This document shows, piece after piece, positions 1 to 6,206 of a DNA stretch of 6,206 nucleotides. The translations under genes were made by a program, and so were the position numbers. Under the pieces are notes generated by a model that was not told the origin of the DNA, searched no databases, and worked only from the letters and a program-made list of their open reading frames with translations. Source of the stretch: Candidatus Poribacteria bacterium (lineage in GTDB: Bacteria; Poribacteria; WGA-4E; WGA-3G); contig VYFM01000022.1 of the NCBI GenBank assembly GCA_009842375.1, forward strand, positions 2,777 through 8,982, written 5' to 3'. Numbering within the stretch: the first letter of the stretch is position 1; every line of letters begins with the position of its first letter.

Positions 1-2903
1 AAAATAAACCGTTTTGTACTTTGGCTTGAGGCTATATTGACAACATCTCTGAGAGGCTTAAATTTGGTGGCTTCTACTGTCGGCACATGAAAACGAACGA
101 TCTGCTTCATTTCAGCTTTCCTTCCCGATTTCTTGTAATCTATACGGATTTCAGCGACATCAGTATTAAGTTTGTGTTCCGCTGGCACCATCTTCATGAC
201 AAATGGTGCCTCTACATCAACTGTAATATTATCTTCAAAAGTAAGTGCTTTCCCAATAATAGCGGGATGGTCGCGTTCTTCATCTCTCAATAACTTAGCA
301 TACGGATGATCGACAACAGGAAGCTCCAATATATATTGATCCGCAATCTCATAGAGATATTGCTTACATGACCATGTAAGTTGGATCTTTAATTCAGGTT
401 TCAACTCATTCAGCTTTGAAACTTCAAAATGTTCCACTTTTGCACGTTCATCTAATTCAAAAACATCGCGGAGGAAATGGATACGTTCTTCACGATGACT
501 AGTAGATAAAAGCAGCGCACGAAATCTTGAGTTAAAATCTCCTGACACTAACAACTCATGTGTCACCTCTACACTCATATCATTTTTGACCTTGACATGT
601 GTCGCTGTTTTTTTCACATTTGTATCCGCGGGAAGGGCAGGACTCTTCTGAAATGCATATAAGTGTTTTTTTACTTCTGCTCCATCCAATTTCTGAAACT
701 CATCAACAGATGTATCTACTGATTCTACACCAATTCCAGTGTTCGATGGTGAATCGGTATTGACGATAACCGTCCAACGGTTTTGGTCACTGGATGGAAA
801 ATCACCGAAGGCACACGTATTGACAGTCGGATCAAGCCATATCAGATCCTTATTTTTACCGCCATCAACTGCCAGAATCATGTGGTTAAAATAGGCAAGT
901 GACGGCACATCTTGCACAATTCTACTCGCCTTACCAGCAGAAATCAACACAGGATACGAATCAATACCAGCAACGCGAAGCATCGTAGAAAGGAGTGTTG
1001 ATTTACCTTTACAATCACCCCATTCTTTCTTGAGCACTTCTGCAGCAGGATACGGTTTAATTGCCCATATACCGCGTTCATCACCAGCATACTGTATGTT
1101 TGTCGCAACAAATTCATACAACCTTTTGATCTTCTCTCTACGGGTTAATGCACCAAACAATATCTCTTTCGTTTTATCCTCAATTTCCTTAGTAACCCTA
1201 TCCTGTTCTCGAATTAACGTTGCATACCACATCAACAGTTCATCCCACGAATCAACTGATGAAAGACTAATATTGTACGCCAAATCAGAAACAGCAGGCA
1301 TCAAAGGTTCTCTACGTAACCCTGGAACATCATTAACCTCAAATGTATATGTCCGTGTATAGTTGTTTTCAGTAATTGTAGGTTCAATTTGCGGTCCATC
1401 AACACGGTATAGCAATTGCTTTTTCTTCGGAATATGTGTCGTGAGTCTGTAATATTGAACAGGTTCTTCAACTTGGAAGAAGACTTGTCGCCAAAACTCA
1501 CCCTTCATAACGTCCCTCAAATTTTGCGCGGAATAAGCGTAGTCGATAATACAACCATCCGTGATCTTTGGCAACTCAAAATGCATCAAACGGGTATTCA
1601 CCAGCAATCCTGCTTCAACAGCACTTGATGGAGGGATCCCACGTACAATCTCATTCTCATCTAAATCAACTTGAGTGCCATCAGGCAAAAACGTCCGAGC
1701 ATGATGAATTGTAACATCTTCACCACCACGTGCATACGGTATGTTGATTTCACCGAGATGATATCCATCTTTATTGAATATCTTGACGACTCGTCGGGTG
1801 GAATAGACACGTTTACCATCCTCATCAAGGTCAAACACCTCAGCTTCCCACAATACAACAGCACCATCTTCCGGATGGTCATCCTTTGAAGGTGCGTTTT
1901 CAACACGCATCAAGATATCCTGTTCGTCTGCTTCACTAATAAAGTTATATGGAAGGGACGATCTGCCCTTCATACCAACCTGTTCTACTTCAACAGGGAT
2001 ATCTTCACTACGTTCATCACCGTCGACATCTGAATCTGGAAGAGGTAGCACCCCATTATCTTCCTGTGGATTTTGTGCAGTCGCTTCCTCTATCGGTGGA
2101 AGTGGTACAAGACGTTCACCTAAATATGTTTTATCTGCAAGCGTTCCCTCTCCATTTGCTTCCAAATCCTTTCGTGTAGCGCGTCCATCACCATTATCGT
2201 CAAGATGTGGATGCTCAGATTGAATTGCTCCATCCTGTTCATACCATTCATCAATTCGCGTCTGCATCCAAACAAATGCTTCTAACAACGAAATCGCACC
2301 GTCACTGTTAGTATCTGCGGTCGGATCGGAAAAGACATCTACAAAAAGATCTCCAAAACCCGCTTGAGAAGCATAACCTTCACGTGAAGAACTGGATGTG
2401 ATAATAGTCCGCCCGGATGCACTGATACCTGGAACCCATCTTGCACTATATGGAAAACCTAAGACCATCAACTGTTGTTCAGCACGGATGTTGTTAATGC
2501 TATCCGTGTATTCTTGTTGGCTAATATCGCGTCCTTGCAAATTGAATTTCACACCAGACGATGTCCGAGATGCATGTCCAATCATAAACAGGATAAACCT
2601 GTCTGTCGGCTCAACAACTTCTGCAAGTACTGCCAATGCTTCTAAAACAGGTTCCCGTTTTGCTTCGCCTGTGACAAGTCCTTGTGTCGTGCCTTCATCT
2701 TCAAAAAGGAATGTAATCTGTTCGGATGGGTAACCGTATTGTTGTGTCAACAATTGATGAAATCGTGAAGTCGCACTCCAAAACTTATCATAGTAAGATT
2801 TCTCGCCACCAACACCACCGAGAATTAGAACGTAATCTGCCGCAAAAGTTGTTGTAGAAACTAAAAATAAAACAACCAAAATTGCTATGATAATTCGACG
2901 CAT
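1..2903 (-). CDS. Secreted caspase-like / DUF3857 / transglutaminase-like protein, C-terminus cut by window edge
   Basis: An uninterrupted frame of 967 codons runs from the ATG at 2903-2901 off the left edge. Residues 1-21 form a signal peptide (MRRI, then a hydrophobic run, then TTTFA before ADYV), so the product is exported. Residues 23 to about 215 look like a caspase/C13-like fold: a YVLILGG first strand, H110 in FMIGHAS, and GRTIITSSSS after it. No cysteine occurs before C451, so this domain is probably not a protease. EF-hand-like loops lie at 197-208 (DTNSDGAISLLE), 235-246 and 290-301. DUF3857 spans about 345-500 (IPYARGGEDVTIHHAR, FLPDGTQVDL, GCIIDYAY). The transglutaminase-like domain (about 589-695) carries C631 in WGDCKGKS, H674 in FNHMIL and D691 in WLDPT, a complete triad. 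The remainder resembles DUF3858, so few residues are probably missing. The family's substrate is unknown; cleavage or crosslinking of a peptide outside the cytoplasm is inference. Coding and domain calls are firm, function is not. Confidence 0.93.
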   Translation of the reverse strand, partial: MRRIIIAILVVLFLVSTTTFAADYVLILGGVGGEKSYYDKFWSATSRFHQLLTQQYGYPSEQITFLFEDEGTTQGLVTGEAKREPVLEALAVLAEVVEPTDRFILFMIGHASRTSSGVKFNLQGRDISQQEYTDSINNIRAEQQLMVLGFPYSARWVPGISASGRTIITSSSSREGYASQAGFGDLFVDVFSDPTADTNSDGAISLLEAFVWMQTRIDEWYEQDGAIQSEHPHLDDNGDGRATRKDLEANGEGTLADKTYLGERLVPLPPIEEATAQNPQEDNGVLPLPDSDVDGDERSEDIPVEVEQVGMKGRSSLPYNFISEADEQDILMRVENAPSKDDHPEDGAVVLWEAEVFDLDEDGKRVYSTRRVVKIFNKDGYHLGEINIPYARGGEDVTIHHARTFLPDGTQVDLDENEIVRGIPPSSAVEAGLLVNTRLMHFELPKITDGCIIDYAYSAQNLRDVMKGEFWRQVFFQVEEPVQYYRLTTHIPKKKQLLYRVDGPQIEPTITENNYTRTYTFEVNDVPGLRREPLMPAVSDLAYNISLSSVDSWDELLMWYATLIREQDRVTKEIEDKTKEILFGALTRREKIKRLYEFVATNIQYAGDERGIWAIKPYPAAEVLKKEWGDCKGKSTLLSTMLRVAGIDSYPVLISAGKASRIVQDVPSLAYFNHMILAVDGGKNKDLIWLDPTVNTCAFGDFPSSDQNRWTVIVNTDSPSNTGIGVESVDTSVDEFQKLDGAEVKKHLYAFQKSPALPADTNVKKTATHVKVKNDMSVEVTHELLVSGDFNSRFRALLLSTSHREERIHFLRDVFELDERAKVEHFEVSKLNELKPELKIQLTWSCKQYLYEIADQYILELPVVDHPYAKLLRDEERDHPAIIGKALTFEDNITVDVEAPFVMKMVPAEHKLNTDVAEIRIDYKKSGRKAEMKQIVRFHVPTVEATKFKPLRDVVNIASSQSTKRFI

Positions 2904-2909
2904 GTTTTT

Positions 2910-2913
2910 CTCC
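2910..2913 (-). promoter_or_regulatory. Ribosome binding site for the large secreted protein
   Basis: GGAG on the minus strand lies 6 nt upstream of the ATG at 2903. This decides between that start and an in-frame ATG at 2915, which would add only MEKN and has no purine-rich site before it. The chosen start also gives the more usual signal peptide, with two arginines directly before the hydrophobic core. Confidence 0.7.
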
Positions 2914-2927
2914 ATTACAGCACAGTG

Positions 2928-2956
2928 TCTATATTCTATTTTACATTACAACTCAA
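2928..2956 (-). promoter_or_regulatory. Possible internal promoter at the end of moaC
   Basis: On the minus strand TTGAGT (2956-2951) and TATAGA (2933-2928) are separated by exactly 17 nt, each matching the sigma-70 type consensus at 4 of 6 positions. The -35 box overlaps the last codons of moaC. Transcription would begin near 2921, leaving a leader of roughly 18 nt with the GGAG site. The match is weak in AT-rich DNA, so this is only a candidate for separate expression of the secreted protein. Confidence 0.3.
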
Positions 2957-3440
2957 AATCACCACTGGTCCCACCCGTTTTCTTAACCAACCTGACATCT
3001 GAAATACACATCTCACGATCAACTGCTTTACACATATCGTAAACGGTCAAACCTGCAACGGACACAGCCGTGAGTGCTTCCATTTCTACACCTGTTTGCC
3101 CCAAGGTTTGCACCTCCGCTTCAATCTCAATTTTATCATCTACAATTGACACATCTACACGTATAGATGTAAGATTAAGAGGGTGACACAACGGGATAAG
3201 ATCACTTGTTCTTTTTGCTGCCATAAAACCTGCAAGCCTTGCCACCTCCAGAACATTCCCCTTCTTCATCTGTTGTTCCGATATCAACCTAAGTGTTTCA
3301 CTTTGAGCAGTCACATGTCCTTTGGCAATAGCTGTACGCAACGTCTGCGGTTTACCGCCAACATCAACCATCTGTGTATTGCCCTTATCGTCAAAGTGTG
3401 TAAGTGTGCCTTTTTCGTCTTTTCGTGTTATCTTTACCAT
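2946..3440 (-). CDS. moaC: Cyclic pyranopterin monophosphate synthase MoaC
   Basis: MoaC acts after MoaA in molybdenum cofactor synthesis, converting the 3',8-cyclo-GTP product to cyclic pyranopterin monophosphate in the cytoplasm. The 164-residue product has the usual length (E. coli 161) and the family motifs: LTHFDDKGNTQMVDV (13-27), KRTSDLIPLCHPL (76-88), TGVEMEALTAVSVAGLTVYDMCKAVD (116-141) and KKTGGTSGDF (153-162). By comparison with E. coli MoaC the active-site residues are all present: K60, H86, E119/E121, D135, K138 and K154. The second lysine of the usual KSGGKSG tail is a threonine here (T158), outside the core set. The ATG lies 8 nt after the kinase stop codon, with no clear Shine-Dalgarno site, which suggests translation coupled to the kinase. 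No other moa gene is in the window. Confidence 0.97.
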   Translation of the reverse strand: MVKITRKDEKGTLTHFDDKGNTQMVDVGGKPQTLRTAIAKGHVTAQSETLRLISEQQMKKGNVLEVARLAGFMAAKRTSDLIPLCHPLNLTSIRVDVSIVDDKIEIEAEVQTLGQTGVEMEALTAVSVAGLTVYDMCKAVDREMCISDVRLVKKTGGTSGDFEL

Positions 3441-3448
3441 ATTGTATT

Positions 3449-5089
3449 CTAGGATAATGGATTTTCTCTAATAATTCTTTCATAAGTCTCACGAAATCGT
3501 TCCAGATAATTTCCATCACCGTGATATGCAGCAACATCTGCAGCAACAGGTTCAATTATTTCACCACGTTTCAAGACCTCAGTACTGAATTTCTCTATAT
3601 CAAACGTTTCGCTTTTATGATCACAATATGCTTTTGATCCTGCCACGGCAGCACCAAGTGCAGCACCACCCTTTTCCACAGAAGCAACAGGTCTGTTCCA
3701 AATTCCAGCAACACGCCGCATAATCTGTGAACTGTCTGTCGCACCTCCGGTTACATATAATGTATCTTGTGTCTGTTTGGTAAACACCTGAGAATAGACA
3801 TATACTGCTGCAAGACTTGTCTCAATTACACCACTATAATCTTCTGCTAAATTCGGAGAATCGGACTCATTTGTCCGTATCAGTTCAAATGCACCTGAGA
3901 CAGGAAAAGACTCTGTCTTCGGTTGCCAAAATGTCATGAATTGTCCTGGTGAAACCTGTTCCAAAGCTGCTTCCGCAGGTTCATATTCCTCTTTAGAAAA
4001 TCCGTAGTTATTTCTGACAGCGTCCCACACCATAGCACCATTTGTACGGCATCCAAACATAAAGGGTCTGCCAATACCATCATACATAGCATTCGCAAAA
4101 CCTTCCGGGTCAAGTGTATCTCCATCTGTAGAAACCATATTGACAAAACTGGTACCCAAACTGAGCAGATCACCCGCAACAGGAACTTTCGCCTGCGGAT
4201 TATCCCCTGATCCTGTTACGATTGCACATTCTGAGTCAAACCCATGTTTCTCCACAAAATAGGTTGCGATGTTTCCTACAACAGAATCAGGTGGTGCAAG
4301 TTCAGGCAATTTAGCCAACAACCCCTCAGATCCACCAGGAAGGTCATCTGCAGTCGCTGCAACCAGTTCAGCATCCCATACCTTATCCCGATAATTCATC
4401 AAAGACATGCCGCATGCATTCCCTGTATCAATCGGAACTAACGGGTTACCTGTTAGCACAGCAGGTATAAAACTACTGATGAGTTGTATTTTATCTGTCG
4501 CAGCATAACTACGCGATGACTGTTCTGCTACACGACGAATCACTGCACCTGTAAACCGAAGTGGTGCATCCGAACCAGAACGTTTAATCATCTCTGCCTT
4601 GCCACCGACTGCATCACGGACATGCTCCGTCTGTGCAACCGTATTAGCAGTCATCCATATTGGTGCGTTGTAATATGAGAAAGCACCACCTAAAAGCGTT
4701 TTTAATTCTAATGTGCTGCTCTCTTCTGTCTGAAGGTTGGAGAAGATATGTCCAGCATTTCGGTTCAAATAAACGTGTCCGTGCTGTTGTCCCGATGTGT
4801 TTATCGCAACAATATGTTCCAACGTAACACCTGACTCACGTATGTCAGCAAACATAGCATCAAGCGATGTGAGATACATCAACGGAGGTTGTTCCGCTTC
4901 ACCTTCAGATTTCGTAGGTAAGATATAATCTTCCCCGATGCCGAAGCCATTAGTTCGTGCATCTGCGCGGTAGTCAATAGAATGTTCAAAACACTTCTCT
5001 GCTGTATCAATATCAATAATGATTGCCGATAAACTCTGTGTACTTGAATCCAAACCGAGTGCCAGACGTTGATTATTGTTACTATTCAC
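3449..5089 (-). CDS. xylB: FGGY-family carbohydrate kinase, xylulokinase-like (long type)
   Basis: This is an ATP-dependent sugar kinase; the likely reaction is D-xylulose to D-xylulose 5-phosphate, feeding the pentose phosphate pathway. The product is 546 residues, longer than E. coli XylB (484) and closer to eukaryotic xylulokinase (about 536). Visible motifs are the first phosphate loop LGLDSSTQS (11-19, D14), SGQQHGHVYL (99-108) typical of xylulokinases, GSGDNPQAKV (293-302) with the expected catalytic base D296, the second phosphate loop LSLGTSF (309-315), the adenosine motif VTGGATDSSQ (446-455) and GGAALGAAVAG (474-484). The usual PIWMD motif reads PIWMT (T147). The start is a GTG at 5089-5087: the conserved first loop begins only ten residues in, no ATG is available before Met71, and AAAGGGA lies 9 nt upstream. 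It follows trxB by 58 nt and precedes moaC by 8 nt. FGGY membership is certain; substrate is inferred from the xylulokinase-type motifs. Confidence 0.92.
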   Translation of the reverse strand: MNSNNNQRLALGLDSSTQSLSAIIIDIDTAEKCFEHSIDYRADARTNGFGIGEDYILPTKSEGEAEQPPLMYLTSLDAMFADIRESGVTLEHIVAINTSGQQHGHVYLNRNAGHIFSNLQTEESSTLELKTLLGGAFSYYNAPIWMTANTVAQTEHVRDAVGGKAEMIKRSGSDAPLRFTGAVIRRVAEQSSRSYAATDKIQLISSFIPAVLTGNPLVPIDTGNACGMSLMNYRDKVWDAELVAATADDLPGGSEGLLAKLPELAPPDSVVGNIATYFVEKHGFDSECAIVTGSGDNPQAKVPVAGDLLSLGTSFVNMVSTDGDTLDPEGFANAMYDGIGRPFMFGCRTNGAMVWDAVRNNYGFSKEEYEPAEAALEQVSPGQFMTFWQPKTESFPVSGAFELIRTNESDSPNLAEDYSGVIETSLAAVYVYSQVFTKQTQDTLYVTGGATDSSQIMRRVAGIWNRPVASVEKGGAALGAAVAGSKAYCDHKSETFDIEKFSTEVLKRGEIIEPVAADVAAYHGDGNYLERFRETYERIIRENPLS

Positions 5090-5098
5090 TTAACAGAT

Positions 5099-5105
5099 TC
5101 CCTTT
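5099..5105 (-). promoter_or_regulatory. Ribosome binding site for the kinase, supporting its GTG start
   Basis: AAAGGGA on the minus strand sits 9 nt before the GTG at 5089. It supports the GTG as the true initiator where no ATG is available near the N-terminus. The rest of the 58-nt gap to trxB (5090-5147) shows no stem followed by a T-run, so read-through from trxB is likely. Confidence 0.6.
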
Positions 5106-5147
5106 CAATTCCGAATGTTTTTTGGAAGTCTTCAATCATTACCGTTT

Positions 5148-6104
5148 TTAATTCCCCGGATAAGCGCGGTTTTCCAATTCAGCAATAAACTTCTCTGAGG
5201 CAATAGCAGCAGCGGCACCCGCACCCGCAGCGGTTATCGCTTGACGGAAAACATGATCATGCACATCACCCGCTGCAAAAACACCATCTATATTCGTCCG
5301 CTGCAATTCATCTACAATGATATACCCTTGTTCATCCATAGTTATGACATCTGTAAACAACTCTGTGTTCGGAATATGTCCTATAAAAATAAACACACCA
5401 TCAATCGGAAAGAGTTCAGTCTCATTCGTCTTAACATTTTTTAGTTTGGCACCGGTTACTTTATCATCATCTCCACATATTTCCTCAACAACGGTATCCC
5501 AAATAAACTTGATTTTATCGTTTTTGAATGCACGTTCTTGCATGATCTGACTTGCACGAAGTTGATCACGACGATGAACAATATAAACTTCGGAAGCATA
5601 TTTCGTTAAAAAGATACCTTCTTCAAGTGCCGCATCACCACCACCGACAACGATCAGACGTTGATCTTGAAAGAAAAACCCATCGCACGTAGCACAGTAG
5701 GACACACCACGTCCACCATAACCCTCTTCTCCAGGGATGTTGAGTGTTCGCGGTGAAGCACCAGTGCATATAATCACAGATTTGGCGTGGTACTCTTTAT
5801 CATAAGTGTTAATCACAAATGGATGTTTTCCAAAGTCAACTTCAGTAACTGTGTCAAACTTTACCTCTGTGCCAAATCGCTCCGCCTGTTCCTGCATACC
5901 TTGGATGAAGACAGAAGCCTCGTTACCAAAAAAGCCAGGGTAATTCTCAAGGTCAAGTGTTAGGGATAGTTGTCCACCAAGTGCCTCACCAGTAATAAGC
6001 ACCGGTTCCAGCATCGCGCGAGATGTGTAGACACCTGCAGCAAAACCTGCTGTTCCACCACCAATTATCACAATATTTCGATTTTCAATATTATTTGTAT
6101 TCAT
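5148..6104 (-). CDS. trxB: Thioredoxin reductase (NADPH)
   Basis: This cytoplasmic FAD enzyme passes electrons from NADPH to thioredoxin. The 318 residues match the normal length of the low-molecular-weight type. The FAD-binding motif GGGTAG is at 15-20, the redox-active pair C137-A-T-C140 is in SYCATCDG, the NADPH-binding loop GGGDAALEE is at 154-162, and H177-R178-R179 with R183 forms the HRRxxxR signature for the NADPH 2'-phosphate. The C-terminal FAD motif GVFAAGDVHDHVFRQAITAAG (274-294) is almost identical to that of E. coli TrxB. The NADPH loop has Ala where GGGDSA is usual (A158), a mild variant. The ATG at 6104 puts the first loop 14 residues in, as expected; no Shine-Dalgarno site is visible before it. 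It is the first gene of the row within the window. The intact CATC and HRR motifs make a ferredoxin/flavodoxin-NADP reductase-like paralogue unlikely. Confidence 0.97.
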   Translation of the reverse strand: MNTNNIENRNIVIIGGGTAGFAAGVYTSRAMLEPVLITGEALGGQLSLTLDLENYPGFFGNEASVFIQGMQEQAERFGTEVKFDTVTEVDFGKHPFVINTYDKEYHAKSVIICTGASPRTLNIPGEEGYGGRGVSYCATCDGFFFQDQRLIVVGGGDAALEEGIFLTKYASEVYIVHRRDQLRASQIMQERAFKNDKIKFIWDTVVEEICGDDDKVTGAKLKNVKTNETELFPIDGVFIFIGHIPNTELFTDVITMDEQGYIIVDELQRTNIDGVFAAGDVHDHVFRQAITAAGAGAAAAIASEKFIAELENRAYPGN

Positions 6105-6120
6105 TGTATTTCTGTATTTC
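6105..6120. repeat. Two-copy 8-bp tandem repeat before trxB
   Basis: The plus strand reads TGTATTTC twice in direct succession (6105-6112 and 6113-6120), so the minus-strand leader of trxB is GAAATACA repeated and abuts the ATG. It occupies the place where a Shine-Dalgarno site would be. It may be chance slippage in AT-rich DNA. Confidence 0.6.
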
Positions 6121-6163
6121 TATTTATAATTGTTTTTGGATATATGATTTTGTAGCCTTGAAA

Positions 6164-6194
6164 ATTATATAGATTCCGCTGGAGAAACCGTTAA
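6164..6194 (-). promoter_or_regulatory. Possible promoter for trxB and the downstream genes
   Basis: A perfect TATAAT lies on the minus strand at 6169-6164, about 60 nt before the trxB start. The best -35 candidate is TTAACG (6194-6189), 19 nt away and only a partial match, so the -10 box carries most of the weight. AT-rich DNA between it and the ATG would be the leader. The whole 102-nt stretch 6105-6206 contains no other gene that I can see. Confidence 0.35.
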
Positions 6195-6204
6195 TCTCGG
6201 AATC
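6172..6204. repeat. Inverted repeat upstream of trxB
   Basis: GATTCCG (6172-6178) and CGGAATC (6198-6204) are perfect 7-bp inverted copies around a 19-nt centre. There is no T-run directly after the stem on either strand, so it is a poor intrinsic terminator. It overlaps the candidate -35 box of trxB, so an operator is possible, but the arms are short and the window ends 2 nt later. Confidence 0.4.
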
Positions 6205-6206
6205 CC

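Noticed and set aside
1030..1362. Plus-strand open frame of 110 codons
   Set aside because: It lies antisense to the transglutaminase-domain coding region, has no recognisable motif, and the minus-strand frame there holds the conserved Cys and flanking family motifs.
2398..2733. Plus-strand open frame of 111 codons
   Set aside because: It is antisense to the caspase-like domain, serine- and cysteine-rich without domain features, and explained by the minus-strand gene.
1..2903. Frameshift or pseudogene in the large gene, since no stop is seen in the window
   Set aside because: I read the caspase-like part codon by codon and spot-checked lines across the rest. All fall in one frame with no stop, and family motifs continue to the edge; the missing stop is due to the window boundary.
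2913..2915. Alternative upstream ATG for the large secreted protein
   Set aside because: It is in frame but lacks a Shine-Dalgarno site and adds only four residues; GGAG is spaced correctly for the ATG at 2903.
3934..4179. Minus-strand open frame of 81 codons inside the kinase
   Set aside because: It overlaps the FGGY kinase in another frame, and the kinase frame carries the conserved family sequence through this stretch.
5122..5136. GAAG/CTTC palindrome between trxB and the kinase as a terminator
   Set aside because: The stem is 4 bp with a single-base loop and has no useful T-run after it, so it cannot form a terminator hairpin.

Overview
The window is one continuous block of bacterial chromosome with every supported gene on the minus strand. 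Read in the direction of transcription (high to low coordinates) the order is thioredoxin reductase (trxB, 6104-5148), a long-type FGGY carbohydrate kinase resembling xylulokinase (5089-3449), cyclic pyranopterin monophosphate synthase (moaC, 3440-2946), and a very large secreted protein that runs off the left edge (2903 to 1, at least 967 residues). No plus-strand gene, RNA gene, CRISPR array, insertion sequence or integrase was found.

The organism is a bacterium of modest GC content. Gene starts include a GTG and Shine-Dalgarno sites are irregular: two genes have a recognisable one, two have none I can see. The DUF3857/transglutaminase architecture with an N-terminal caspase-like domain and Ca-binding-type loops is, from memory, typical of environmental lineages such as Planctomycetes, Acidobacteria or Poribacteria-like candidate phyla. 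The sequence alone does not let me name the phylum.

Gaps between genes are short (58, 8 and 42 nt) and none holds a convincing terminator, so the four genes could share a transcript started upstream of trxB. The three upstream genes are ordinary cytoplasmic metabolism: disulfide reduction by NADPH, sugar phosphorylation, and the second step of molybdopterin synthesis. They have no evident shared pathway.

The fourth gene is the most interesting item. It encodes an exported protein with, in order, a signal peptide, a caspase/C13-like fold that keeps a His but has no cysteine at all, several DxDxDG-type loops, a DUF3857 domain, a transglutaminase-like domain with an intact Cys-His-Asp triad, and a DUF3858-like C-terminal region. 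A weak promoter candidate overlapping the end of moaC could let it be expressed separately. Its biological role is unknown.
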